NCBI GenBank assembly: GCA_964466465.1
Contig: CAYXNJ010000024.1
Location: 1-37,304, forward strand
DNA length: 37,304 bases
Direction: 5' to 3'
DNA from: Sulfurospirillum sp964466465
GTDB taxonomy: Bacteria > Campylobacterota > Campylobacteria > Campylobacterales > Sulfurospirillaceae
In this document: positions 16,063 through 24,023 of the stretch, one piece after another
Position numbering within the stretch: the first letter of the stretch is position 1
How the letters are laid out: every line of letters starts with the position of its first letter
Position numbers and translations under genes: made by a program
Notes under the pieces: model-generated
The model's database searches: none
What the model was told of the DNA's origin: nothing
What the model saw: only the letters and a program-made list of their open reading frames with translations

Positions 16063-17001
16063 TTAGCGTTTAGGAGCTAAAAGTGCGTTGATTTTTGCTT
16101 TTGTTTCAGGAAAGATTTCTACTTCGAGCTTGAGAATAGAGAGTGGAATGTCAAAAGTGGACATTTTGACAGCATCTTTTTGTGTGGTTAAAATGGAGGT
16201 TGCATTGTGTTCATGAAGTAATGATTCTAACTCTTTTTCATTGTACATGTAATGATCTTCAAAACTTACTTTAGCAATGACATTTTCTGGTAAATAAGCA
16301 TCCAAACGGCTTGGTTTAGAGATAGCGGTGACTAAGAGCATTTTCTCTGTAGGATTTAGGACTTCAACATGACGTTTGAAGTCTGTACCTTCTGAAATAA
16401 TCACATCTGCATACTTATAGAGGAAACGAGGTTCTCTATAGGGGCCACTTGGAAGACAAAAAGAGTTCTTTGGCTCAGGATTTGGTTTCATGAGAAGATC
16501 AATTTTCGAAATATAGCTTTTTGAAAAACCATCATCTAAAAAAACAATTTTTGCACCTCTTTTTTTTGCAAAACGAATGGCTTCTACACGGTCTTCACTT
16601 ACAATGACAGTTGCTTGGGGCAGTGATTTTGCATAAAGCATCGCTTCATCGCCACTTGCTAAAGCATCACACATGATTTGACCATTATCGGAAACTAAGA
16701 TAAGCCCATGTGATTTTCGTCCATAACCCCTAAGAACAATAGCAACGCTGGAATAATCTTTTGCTAAAGCAATACAAAAAGGAGTTTTACCATTGCCTCC
16801 AACGGTGAGATTCCCAATACTTACAATAGGAATGGTAAAGTACAGTTTTCGCCTCTTACCTAAAAAGCGTTTACTTAGCACAATCAAACAATAGATAGCA
16901 CTCAGAGGAAGCAAGAAGTATGACAAGAGTCGTTGTATGAAAGAAGTAGGGTAGAAGAGATAAGCTTCTACCCATAGAACAATACGTGAACGATTAAACA
17001 C
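16063..17001 (-). CDS. lpxK: Tetraacyldisaccharide 4'-kinase LpxK
   Basis: Phosphorylates the lipid A precursor at the inner membrane. An N-terminal hydrophobic segment (LLSYFLLPLSAIYCLIVL) anchors the protein, followed by IPIVSIGNLTVGGNGKTP with the P-loop and the conserved FLDDGF. The C-terminal TTQKDAVKM is also typical. I prefer GTG 17001, which leaves about ten residues before WVEAYLFYP, as I recall for relatives, and overlaps the DegT-like gene end by eight bases. An in-frame GTG at 17031 would add ten residues. Neither has a clear ribosome binding site, so translation is probably coupled to the upstream gene. Confidence 0.92.
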   Translation of the reverse strand: MFNRSRIVLWVEAYLFYPTSFIQRLLSYFLLPLSAIYCLIVLSKRFLGKRRKLYFTIPIVSIGNLTVGGNGKTPFCIALAKDYSSVAIVLRGYGRKSHGLILVSDNGQIMCDALASGDEAMLYAKSLPQATVIVSEDRVEAIRFAKKRGAKIVFLDDGFSKSYISKIDLLMKPNPEPKNSFCLPSGPYREPRFLYKYADVIISEGTDFKRHVEVLNPTEKMLLVTAISKPSRLDAYLPENVIAKVSFEDHYMYNEKELESLLHEHNATSILTTQKDAVKMSTFDIPLSILKLEVEIFPETKAKINALLAPKR

Positions 17002-18127
17002 GGTTTTTTGCAATCTCTTTGATTTGTTCACAAATATGCAAGATGTCTTTATCGCTCAAACTTGAATAAATTGGAAGAGATAGTATTTGTTGATAATTGC
17101 TCAGCGCTTTAGGAAAATCATTAACACGAAGATTGTATTTGTGTTTGTAGTAACTTAATAGATGCAATGGAATGTAGTGAAGTCCTGTATAAATGCCTCT
17201 CTCTTTCAGCTCTTTAGCAAAATTATCTCTGTTTTTATCGATTTTGATAATGTACTGTGCATAGGTATGATCACGTTTTTTTACAGGTGTGCTAACATGA
17301 GGACACGATGCAAGCTCACGATTGTAAATATCTGCAATTTCAATACGTCTTTCAATGAAATTTTCATTTTTCTCTAATTGACCAATGGCATATGCGGCAT
17401 TGAGTTCATTCAGGTCATATTTCAGACCAATATCGACAACATCATAGACATAACCAAGGTTACCAAATTTATCCCAACCTTCACCAACAAGAGCATGGTT
17501 GCGAAGAAGACGTGCACGTGCTGCAAGCTCAGGATCTTTTGTTGTCATAATGCCCGCGCTTGAAACGGAGTTATTGGCTTGTGGATTGAAACGAAAGACA
17601 GTGATATCTGCATCCAAAGATCCAATCTTTTTGCCATTATAGGTTGATCCAAGAGCTGCTGTTGCATCTTCAACGATTTTAATATCATACTGTTTTGCCA
17701 GTTCATAAATACGATTAAGATCCGCAGGCTGTCCCGCGATATGGCTGATAAATGCACCTTTTAGTTTTTTCGCTTTATTGTTTTTCAAAACACTTTCAAG
17801 CTGTTCAACATCAATATTGAAATCATCTTTGTCAATGTCCACAAAAATAGGCTCAGCATCGAAGTGGCGAACAACCTCAGCAACCGAAGGAAACGCATTA
17901 ACTGAACAGATAATTTTATCACCACGTTTAAGATCTAGCGCACACATTGCAAGGTGCATCGCTGCGGTTCCGTTAACGGTTGAAATCGCATCACCACATT
18001 GGATGTATTTTGTAAACTCTTTTTCAAGAGTTTCAACTTTATTTGCTTTTTCCAAATCCAAAACTTCATTGATAAGTGTCTTTTCTCTTTGGTCTATAAA
18101 TGGTTTATAAAATGGTATTTCTTTCAT
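16994..18127 (-). CDS. DegT/DnrJ/EryC1/StrS-family protein lacking the PLP lysine
   Basis: A 377-residue fold-type I aminotransferase homologue of the sugar aminotransferase/dehydratase family. Expected landmarks are present: NGTAAMHLAM (53-62), SHIAGQPADL, VEDATAALGS with Asp154 for the pyridine nitrogen, and the C-terminal GIYTGLHYIPLH. The segment normally reading F-S-F-H-P-x-K is F-R-F-N-P-Q-A (178-184), so alanine replaces the Schiff-base lysine. It is therefore unlikely to be an ordinary aminotransferase. ColD-type dehydratases replace this lysine with histidine, so a cofactor-binding dehydratase or a non-catalytic role is possible. It lies between nadE and lpxK, so a cell-surface sugar role is plausible but unproven. 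Confidence 0.82.
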   Translation of the reverse strand: MKEIPFYKPFIDQREKTLINEVLDLEKANKVETLEKEFTKYIQCGDAISTVNGTAAMHLAMCALDLKRGDKIICSVNAFPSVAEVVRHFDAEPIFVDIDKDDFNIDVEQLESVLKNNKAKKLKGAFISHIAGQPADLNRIYELAKQYDIKIVEDATAALGSTYNGKKIGSLDADITVFRFNPQANNSVSSAGIMTTKDPELAARARLLRNHALVGEGWDKFGNLGYVYDVVDIGLKYDLNELNAAYAIGQLEKNENFIERRIEIADIYNRELASCPHVSTPVKKRDHTYAQYIIKIDKNRDNFAKELKERGIYTGLHYIPLHLLSYYKHKYNLRVNDFPKALSNYQQILSLPIYSSLSDKDILHICEQIKEIAKNRV

Positions 18128-18136
18128 GTTTATCCT

Positions 18137-18904
18137 TTATTTTACCGCTGTCAAATCAGCTATGGTTGGGAGTTTACCTTTAAATCTATTGCTTGCGATG
18201 CGCTGAAGCACCATCTCAACAAGTTCTCTTTCAAATCCAGCCGCAAGTAAGGCTTCTTTATTTTTGCCTTCTTCCATATGGGCGTAAAGAACTTGATCAA
18301 TTTGAGCATAACTAAATCCAAATTCACCTTCATCACTTTGATTTTCCCAAAGATCCGCTGATGGAGCTTTTGTAAGAATGGAGTGAGGGACACCAAGGTG
18401 CGCTGCAAATTCAAATATTTCTGTTTTATAGAGTTCGCCAATAGGATTGATGGCGCATGCAAGGTCTCCAAAAATAGTGCCATATCCAAGAAGGATTTCA
18501 CTCTTATTCCCTGTTCCTAACACTAGAGCATTTTCACGTGCTGAAATATCATATAACACAGACATACGCATTCGTGCACTAAAATTACCAATGCGAAGTT
18601 TTGAAGCATCTTTTTTATCATGGAAGTACGTATCCACGAGTGGTCCGACAGGAATTTTTTCAGTTTTGATACCAAATTTTTGGCAAAGTTCTGTAGCATG
18701 CTCTAAACTGGCACGGCTTGATGTAGAAGAAGGAAGCATAATGCCTAAAAAGTTATCTTTAAAAGCTTTGTGCGCAAGGATGGCGACTACTGCTGAATCA
18801 ATACCACCACTAATTCCTAAAACAACTTTGGAAAAACCAGCTTTTTGCACCTCATCTTGAAGAAACTTGATTAAAAAATTTTCGATAGATTGGTATTTAT
18901 TCAC
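18137..18904 (-). CDS. nadE: NH3-dependent NAD+ synthetase
   Basis: Final step of NAD synthesis: amidation of deamido-NAD. The 255-residue protein has the ATP-pyrophosphatase P-loop SGGIDSA (32-38), GTGNKSEILLGYGTIFGD, NPIGELYKTEIFE and PSADLWENQSDE. There is no glutaminase domain, so it uses ammonia. The start is GTG at 18904 with GAGGTT eight bases upstream. It leads the minus-strand operon through the DegT-like gene (9-base gap), lpxK, argB, thrC and kdsB. Confidence 0.96.
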   Translation of the reverse strand: MNKYQSIENFLIKFLQDEVQKAGFSKVVLGISGGIDSAVVAILAHKAFKDNFLGIMLPSSTSSRASLEHATELCQKFGIKTEKIPVGPLVDTYFHDKKDASKLRIGNFSARMRMSVLYDISARENALVLGTGNKSEILLGYGTIFGDLACAINPIGELYKTEIFEFAAHLGVPHSILTKAPSADLWENQSDEGEFGFSYAQIDQVLYAHMEEGKNKEALLAAGFERELVEMVLQRIASNRFKGKLPTIADLTAVK

Positions 18905-18940
18905 GACAGTAACCTCATAAGCAATTTGAGCAACGCTCCA

Positions 18941-18946
18941 ATTATA
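18941..18946 (-). promoter_or_regulatory. -10 element upstream of nadE
   Basis: On the minus strand TATAAT lies at 18946-18941, 37 bases before the nadE GTG. No convincing -35 is present at 16-18 bases. It is the likeliest promoter for the six-gene operon. Confidence 0.5.
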
Positions 18947-19002
18947 CTAAACTTAAAATTAATGCAATCTTTTAAGCTTCCAAAGCAAAATCAGCGGAGT
19001 TG

Positions 19003-19011
19003 TGTTAGAAT
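19003..19011 (+). promoter_or_regulatory. Extended -10 upstream of the metallo-hydrolase gene
   Basis: TG-T-TAGAAT at 19003-19011 is an extended -10 motif about 30 bases before the ATG at 19041. No clear -35. It lies back-to-back with the nadE promoter in a 136-base gap. Confidence 0.4.
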
Positions 19012-19040
19012 TATTAGAAATCAGACTAAAGAAGTGATGA

Positions 19041-19634
19041 ATGCAGATAAAAAGTAAAGCATGTGGCGCGTATGGAACAAATTGTTATATCGTGTCCATT
19101 GATGGAAAAGAAATTATTATCGATCCTGGTATGGAAGCTACGGAATGGGTATTACGCAATGTTAATCGTCCTGTTGCTATTTTAAATACGCACGGTCATT
19201 TTGACCATGTATGGAGTAATGCGGCCCTTGCAAAAGAACTTCAAATTCCTATCTATGCTCCCAAAGACGATTGTTTTATGTTGGAGAGTGACCCTTTTAT
19301 ACAAGGAACACCTCCTAGTCATGCGGATGTTGCTGTTGAAGGTGATCAAAGCTTTACGATAGAGGGTATTGAGGTGATGTTTCTTCATTTTCCAGGGCAT
19401 ACACCAGGATGCAGTGCTATTTTAATTGGCAATGCGCTTTTTAGTGGTGATTTTATCTTCAAAAATTCTATTGGTCGGTATGATTTTCCGTACAGCAGTA
19501 GTGAGCAAATGCGCCAAAGTTTGGAAAAATTCCTAAAATTTGAAGTAGATTGGGAAATTTTTCCAGGTCATGGAGGTAGCACAACGCTCAAAGTTGAGCA
19601 AAAAAATGTACCTTATTGGTTCAGTTTTCTATGA
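19041..19634 (+). CDS. Metallo-beta-lactamase-fold hydrolase (glyoxalase II-like)
   Basis: A 197-residue cytoplasmic protein with the metal-binding motif THGHFDH (50-56), later ligands in FPGHTPGCSA and LFSGDFIF, and a final FPGHGGST. This subgroup of small MBL proteins hydrolyses thioesters such as S-lactoylglutathione or other persulfide/thioester substrates. It lacks the C-terminal domain of true glyoxalase II, so the substrate is open. It converges on, and overlaps by six bases, the hot-dog gene on the other strand. Confidence 0.88.
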   Translation: MQIKSKACGAYGTNCYIVSIDGKEIIIDPGMEATEWVLRNVNRPVAILNTHGHFDHVWSNAALAKELQIPIYAPKDDCFMLESDPFIQGTPPSHADVAVEGDQSFTIEGIEVMFLHFPGHTPGCSAILIGNALFSGDFIFKNSIGRYDFPYSSSEQMRQSLEKFLKFEVDWEIFPGHGGSTTLKVEQKNVPYWFSFL

Positions 19635-20174
19635 AAAATCTTTGGGATTAAAACTGGCTTGAAGTTCATCAATCTTTGTTTGAAGGATGTGTCTTTCAAG
19701 AAGAACCGCTTGAAAAATGCCTTCAAACACCTTGATTTCATTAATCATACCAACGACCTTGATTTCACGTTTGCGCGCATCTTCAAAGCGTCCTTTAGCT
19801 TCAAAATTGACCAAATCTCCTACTTTTGCAGGAGCAAAAAATTTAGAACGACATCCGATAATAACGACATTAGGTTCATTTACAGCAGCAACAGCCGCGT
19901 ATTCTGCAGAACCAAAAAGAAAACCACTATGGACTAAACCAAACTCATCAACACTCATTTCATTGGTGGTTTGTAACACAACTTTAGAAGTGTTTTTAGC
20001 GAGTTCAACAAGATTACCAACGAGAGTGCTTTTAATTTTTTGATGGGTTTTTATATCATCATTTAAAAAATTGCTAGAATCCAGTGAAAGATCATCTGAT
20101 ACTTCTAACTCATCTTCAAAATTACTGGTATTGTCAAGCATCTCTTTGACTAACCCCGCTTTACTCTTAACCAT
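19629..20174 (-). CDS. Hot-dog fold protein resembling C. jejuni Cj0977
   Basis: A 181-residue protein: an acidic variable N-terminal ~50 residues, then a thioesterase-like hot-dog domain about 55-170 (MSVDEFGLVHSGFLFGSAEYAAVAAVNEP, VGDLVNFEAKGRFEDARKREI). C. jejuni Cj0977 is a hot-dog protein under sigma28 control linked to invasion, and its neighbours are a cmoB homologue and a small lipoprotein, as here (from memory). A candidate sigma28 promoter lies just upstream, supporting a link to the flagellar regulon. The usual catalytic acid of thioesterases is not obvious, so an acyl-binding or regulatory role is as likely as catalysis. Confidence 0.78.
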   Translation of the reverse strand: MVKSKAGLVKEMLDNTSNFEDELEVSDDLSLDSSNFLNDDIKTHQKIKSTLVGNLVELAKNTSKVVLQTTNEMSVDEFGLVHSGFLFGSAEYAAVAAVNEPNVVIIGCRSKFFAPAKVGDLVNFEAKGRFEDARKREIKVVGMINEIKVFEGIFQAVLLERHILQTKIDELQASFNPKDFS

Positions 20175-20211
20175 TTAGCATCCTTGCTGTTAATTCTTTA
20201 ATCATTTACGC

Positions 20212-20239
20212 AAATCGGCTGATTTAGCGTTTTGCTTTA
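20212..20239 (-). promoter_or_regulatory. Candidate sigma28 (FliA) promoter for the hot-dog gene
   Basis: On the minus strand TAAAGCAA (20239-20232) and GCCGATTT (20219-20212) are separated by 12 bases. The FliA consensus is TAAAGTTT, 11 bases, GCCGATAA. The -10 lies about 38 bases before the ATG at 20174, and the -35 lies in the 3' end of cmoB. The one-base longer spacer is the weak point. Confidence 0.5.
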
Positions 20240-21123
20240 ATATAGACCCTCTTTGGTGCAGGAAAGCCTTCAATGGTGAGCTCAGGATTGTTTGGATCTA
20301 AAAAATGCTCCAAACTCTCTCCGTAAATCCACTCTGTTTTGCGCTGTTCATTTGCATCTGTTTTTTTGATCTCTAAAACCTCAATATCTCTGAACTTCGC
20401 ACGCTCTAGCCAGTTATAGAGTGCTGGAATGGTGGGTACAAAATAGATATTTGGAATTTTGGAATATGTTTTAGAAGGACAAAGTGCGACGGGGGTATCG
20501 CCATCAATCATAAATGTATCCAAAATAAGCTCGCCATCTGGATTAAGCCCTTGATAGAGCGCTTTGAGTGTTTGGAGAGGGTCACTTCGATGGTAAAGGA
20601 CGCCTAAACAAAAAAGGGTATCAAACTTATGTTCATACAAAGGTAAATGCTCCACACCTAGCATTTCATACACTATATCGCTTTTGATAAAGTGGTTAAT
20701 GAAATCAAATTGCGTTTTATAGAGTGCTGATGGATCAAAACCGACGAGCTTTTTTGGATTTTGTGAAAGCATTCTAAAAAGATAGTAGCCGTTATTGCAT
20801 CCAATATCTCCAACGACTTTTCCCTCCAAGTTGAAGTAAGGTTCTAAAAGATTGTATTTGATAAAGCTTTGCCATTCCGTATCGATAAATGTTCCAAAAA
20901 GCTCAAACGGACCTTTACGCCAAGGACGAAGGGCTAAGGCGCATTCTTTGATAGCCTGTTTATCGGCATCACTGATCTGTAGCGCATCGATAGTAACAGT
21001 ATTGCCTAGCGTATAATGAATATTTTGAATGGAAGGCAAAGAGGCGAGAGATTGTCGCATCGGTGCAATATCTTTCCAGTTAAGCCATGCCAAGCGCTCT
21101 TGGCGAAGTGTATTTAACGGCAT
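20224..21123 (-). CDS. cmoB: tRNA U34 carboxymethyltransferase CmoB
   Basis: Uses carboxy-S-adenosylmethionine to convert 5-hydroxyuridine at tRNA position 34 to cmo5U. The 299-residue protein has the CmoB-specific N-terminus (ALRPWRKGPFELFG, DTEWQSFIKYN) and a Rossmann methyltransferase core with VGDIGCNNGYYLFRM, GFDPSALYKTQF, FCLGVLYHRSDPL and ELILDTFMIDGD. C-terminal KTEWIYGESLEHFLDPNN is also typical. CmoA, which makes the cofactor, is not in this window. The gene starts six bases after the small lipoprotein gene, so the two form an operon. Confidence 0.95.
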   Translation of the reverse strand: MPLNTLRQERLAWLNWKDIAPMRQSLASLPSIQNIHYTLGNTVTIDALQISDADKQAIKECALALRPWRKGPFELFGTFIDTEWQSFIKYNLLEPYFNLEGKVVGDIGCNNGYYLFRMLSQNPKKLVGFDPSALYKTQFDFINHFIKSDIVYEMLGVEHLPLYEHKFDTLFCLGVLYHRSDPLQTLKALYQGLNPDGELILDTFMIDGDTPVALCPSKTYSKIPNIYFVPTIPALYNWLERAKFRDIEVLEIKKTDANEQRKTEWIYGESLEHFLDPNNPELTIEGFPAPKRVYIKAKR

Positions 21124-21129
21124 GGAAGA

Positions 21130-21360
21130 TTATTCGAAAAGGCTTTTGGTAGCATTGACACTCTTATCGACTCCCTTTGAAACACCATCGGTTACAGTTT
21201 TGTATTCGATAAGATTTTCGTCGCACTCTTTATGGTAAATGCCCATAGCATCGTAGTATTCTTTACAGCCATTATAGTAACGACCCGATACTCCCCGTTC
21301 GTTAAAATAGAGACAACCGTGTAAAAGAAGTGCGGTTAGAAGGATTAATATTGTTTTCAT
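21130..21360 (-). CDS. Small lipoprotein
   Basis: A 76-residue protein with a lipoprotein signal peptide MKTILILLTALLLHGC and lipobox cysteine at residue 16; the mature form is about 61 residues, charged and tyrosine-rich, with Cys32 and Cys46. I recall a lipoprotein gene (Cj0978c) in the same position relative to cmoB and the hot-dog gene in C. jejuni. The start has no ribosome binding site, and the likely promoter is only a few bases away, so the mRNA may be nearly leaderless. The function is unknown. Confidence 0.75.
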   Translation of the reverse strand: MKTILILLTALLLHGCLYFNERGVSGRYYNGCKEYYDAMGIYHKECDENLIEYKTVTDGVSKGVDKSVNATKSLFE

Positions 21361-21367
21361 ACTAGCT

Positions 21368-21397
21368 ATAATAGCATTTCATTTATTAAATTTTCAA
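21368..21397 (-). promoter_or_regulatory. Promoter of the lipoprotein-cmoB operon
   Basis: On the minus strand TTGAAA (21397-21392), an 18-base spacer and TG-C-TATTAT (-10 at 21373-21368) form a good extended promoter. The start would fall around 21361, at the ATG. On the plus strand TATAAT at 21367-21372 overlaps it and may serve the peptidase gene. Confidence 0.5.
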
Positions 21398-21405
21398 GGG
21401 TTTGG

Positions 21406-22695
21406 ATGGAGCGTATATTAGAGCATTTTAGAGCCATAACGGCAATTCCACGGTGTAGTCATCATACAACGAAGATGAAAGAGTACATTAAAACATTTGC
21501 ACTCACAGTTGGTTTTGAAGTACATGAAGATCATGCTGGAAATATTCTGTGTCAAAAAGGAAATCCGAAAGTATGTTTACAAGCACACTATGACATGGTA
21601 TGTATTGGTGAAAGTCACGCGATTGAAATTGTAACAGAAGGTACCCTTTTAAAGGCAAAGAATTCCACACTAGGTGCAGACAATGGCATGGGTATGGCAA
21701 TTATGTTTTGGGCGATGGAGCGAAATGAAAACTTAGAGTGTCTTTTTACCTCCGATGAAGAAGTAGGACTTCTTGGTGCAATGCAATTTCGATTACCGCT
21801 TAAATCTGCTTATCTTTTAAATCTTGATGCCGAAGAAGAGGGTGAGATTTACATAGGGTGTGCAGGCGGTGTCGATATTATTGCTTCTATGAATTTACAT
21901 TATGAGACACTTGAAGAACAGACAAAGCTTTATGAAATCAGTGCATTTGATTTTGTGGGTGGTCATTCTGGTGTCGATATTGATAAAAAAATTCCTTCTG
22001 CAATCAAAGCTTTGGGTTATGAACTCTTAAAACATGATGTTTCATTGGTCAGTTTACAAGGGGGCGAGAGACGCAATGCTATTCCTAAAAGTGCGAAAGC
22101 CATTGTTGCATCTAAAGCACCTTTGCAAGTCGAAGATAAACGTCTTAGTGTAAAAGCTTTAGAAGAAGGTTCTTATACTACATACATAGCCCAATCTAAC
22201 GCTATCATTAAAGCGATTGGCGCTTTTGCACAAGGGATTCGTGAGTGGGACAGGATGCTTGATATTCCTTCTATGAGTATCAATTTAGGGATCATTTCTG
22301 ATTTTGAAGGCATACTTAGACTTGATTGTGCTGCACGTGCAATGGATGATAAAAATTTGGCTATACTAGCACATGAAACAATAGCCTTTTTTAAAGCCCT
22401 TGGTTTTGATGTAAAACAAGAAGGCTGGCATGGCGCATGGAATCCTGAAATGACCTCTTTTGCACAAAGTGTATATGGTGTAATGAAAGAGTTTTATCCT
22501 CATGCCGCCTTTAAAGCGATTCATGCAGGGCTTGAATGTGGAGAACTGATTTTGCGCCAGTCAAAGAAAGTTGAAGCTGTCTCTATTGGACCAACCATTC
22601 GTTATCCACACTCTTTACGAGAAGAGTGCGATATGAATTCTGTGAATAATACAGCGTTTATTGTTCAAAAAATTATTAACATCTATAAGGATTAA
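21406..22695 (+). CDS. pepD: PepD-like M20 aminoacyl-histidine dipeptidase
   Basis: Cytosolic zinc dipeptidase, probably carnosinase-like. Metal and catalytic residues are visible: AHYDMV (His61, Asp63), LGADNG (Asp92), TSDEEVGLLGA (glutamates 118-119), LNLDAEEEGEIYIGCAGG, FVGGHSGVDI and the final HAGLECGEL. At 429 residues it is shorter than the ~485-residue E. coli PepD but all motifs are present. The ATG follows AAGGG by five bases. A thioredoxin-like gene starts three bases after its stop, with AAGGA inside the peptidase end. Confidence 0.9.
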   Translation: MERILEHFRAITAIPRCSHHTTKMKEYIKTFALTVGFEVHEDHAGNILCQKGNPKVCLQAHYDMVCIGESHAIEIVTEGTLLKAKNSTLGADNGMGMAIMFWAMERNENLECLFTSDEEVGLLGAMQFRLPLKSAYLLNLDAEEEGEIYIGCAGGVDIIASMNLHYETLEEQTKLYEISAFDFVGGHSGVDIDKKIPSAIKALGYELLKHDVSLVSLQGGERRNAIPKSAKAIVASKAPLQVEDKRLSVKALEEGSYTTYIAQSNAIIKAIGAFAQGIREWDRMLDIPSMSINLGIISDFEGILRLDCAARAMDDKNLAILAHETIAFFKALGFDVKQEGWHGAWNPEMTSFAQSVYGVMKEFYPHAAFKAIHAGLECGELILRQSKKVEAVSIGPTIRYPHSLREECDMNSVNNTAFIVQKIINIYKD

Positions 22696-22698
22696 GCC

Positions 22699-23262
22699 AT
22701 GGCACTGATACATTCTGCCTCACTTGAACTTGGTAAAACACTAGAGCATTTTGAACTTGAAGATCCAAATGGAAAAATAGTCAAAAGTAAAGATCTTTTT
22801 GGAAAAGGCGGTTTTATGATTGCAGTCATGTGCAATCACTGCCCTTATTCCAATGCGATTTGGAAGCGTCTGAATGCGGTTGCTGAATTTGCTAAAAAAC
22901 TCGATATAACCGCTGTTGCTATTAATCCAAATATTCATCCCAATTACCCTGAAGACTCACCATCCCATATGCTTGATAAAATTAAAGAGATGGGAATCGA
23001 ATTTCCTTATCTGATTGATGAGCATCAAATGGTTGCTAAAAGTTTGGGTGCCGTTTGTACACCTGATATTTTTTTGTTTGATGCGGAAGAAAAGCTTTAC
23101 TATCATGGACGTTTAGACGACAATTGGCAAGATGCGCGCAGTGTCAAAGAAGAAGACCTCAGAGAAGCGGTCATGCTTCTTTTTAGTAAACAAGAAGCGC
23201 CTAAAATGCAACACCCTTCTCAAGGATGTTCTATAAAATGGATCGACACCGTTACGGGATGA
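22699..23262 (+). CDS. Thioredoxin-like (AhpC/TSA-type) redox protein
   Basis: A 187-residue protein without a signal peptide. The active-site motif CNHCPY (Cys45, Cys48) follows the beta strand GGFMIAVM, and a cis-proline region appears in VCTPDIFLFD. This subgroup of thioredoxin-fold proteins resembles peroxiredoxin/redoxin proteins; the substrate is not known. It follows the peptidase gene by three bases and converges with nth, whose stop codon is immediately adjacent. Confidence 0.87.
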   Translation: MALIHSASLELGKTLEHFELEDPNGKIVKSKDLFGKGGFMIAVMCNHCPYSNAIWKRLNAVAEFAKKLDITAVAINPNIHPNYPEDSPSHMLDKIKEMGIEFPYLIDEHQMVAKSLGAVCTPDIFLFDAEEKLYYHGRLDDNWQDARSVKEEDLREAVMLLFSKQEAPKMQHPSQGCSIKWIDTVTG

Positions 23263-23904
23263 TTAGACTTTAAAACTTTGAGTCGTTTTACAATACTCTT
23301 TTAAAAAACACGCTTCACATAAGGGATGGACTGCTTTGCAGGTGTACCTGCCAAAAAGCACCATTGCTTGGTGAAGCGTATGCAGTTCACTTTTAAAAAT
23401 CTTTGTTAACTCTTCCTCAGTCTTAATTGCTGTTTTAGCACTGGATAGCCCCAAACGATGAGCAACGCGGTAAACATGGGTGTCAACTGCCATTAAATTG
23501 GCATTGGCGTATTCAATCATGACAACATGGGCTGTTTTTTGCCCAACGCCTGCAAGTCCCATCAGTTTTTTTTCATCTAAAGGAATTTCTCCATCATAGA
23601 GTTCCACGACTTTTTGTGCCATCTTAAGAAGATTGACCGCTTTGTTATTGAAAAAGGAACATGAATTGATAAAAGATTTAATCTCATCAAGGTTGGCATT
23701 TGAAAGTGCTTTTACCGTAGGATATCGCTCAAAAAGAGCTGGTGTGATGAGGTTAACCCGTTTATCGGTACATTGCGCTGAAAGCATAACACAGACTAAG
23801 AGTTCGTATAAAGAGGTGTATTTTAGTTCTGTAACTGCTGTGGGGTAGTGTTCTAAAAAAAGAGCTTTAATGGCAGCTATCTCTTTTTGAGTTGCTTTTT
23901 TCAT
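23263..23904 (-). CDS. nth: Endonuclease III (DNA glycosylase/AP lyase)
   Basis: Base-excision repair enzyme for oxidised pyrimidines. The 213-residue protein has the helix-hairpin-helix LMGLAGVGQKTAHVV with the catalytic lysine, the catalytic aspartate in AVDTHVYRVAHRLGL, and a C-terminal [4Fe-4S] site with spacing C-x6-C-x2-C-x5-C (CKAVHPLCEACFLKEYC). I use ATG 23904 because AAGG lies six bases upstream and family members start there; the open frame extends 30 codons further without support. It is divergent from the peb4-like gene, as with Cj0595/Cj0596 in C. jejuni as I recall. Confidence 0.95.
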   Translation of the reverse strand: MKKATQKEIAAIKALFLEHYPTAVTELKYTSLYELLVCVMLSAQCTDKRVNLITPALFERYPTVKALSNANLDEIKSFINSCSFFNNKAVNLLKMAQKVVELYDGEIPLDEKKLMGLAGVGQKTAHVVMIEYANANLMAVDTHVYRVAHRLGLSSAKTAIKTEEELTKIFKSELHTLHQAMVLFGRYTCKAVHPLCEACFLKEYCKTTQSFKV

Positions 23905-23929
23905 CTCAAACCTTGCTTCGTTTTGAAAA

Positions 23930-23935
23930 ATTATA
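23930..23935 (-). promoter_or_regulatory. -10 element upstream of nth
   Basis: On the minus strand TATAAT at 23935-23930, 26 bases before the nth ATG. No clear -35. Confidence 0.4.
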
Positions 23936-23989
23936 CCGACAATCCTTAAAATTAACATTTCATTTAAGAAATAGTAATAAGATTTGGGG

Positions 23990-23995
23990 TACAAT
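23990..23995 (+). promoter_or_regulatory. -10 element upstream of the peb4-like gene
   Basis: TACAAT at 23990-23995, about 28 bases before the GTG start at 24024, preceded by GGGG. No clear -35. Confidence 0.4.
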
Positions 23996-24023
23996 ACGCG
24001 AATTACTTCAATAAAGGATCTTA

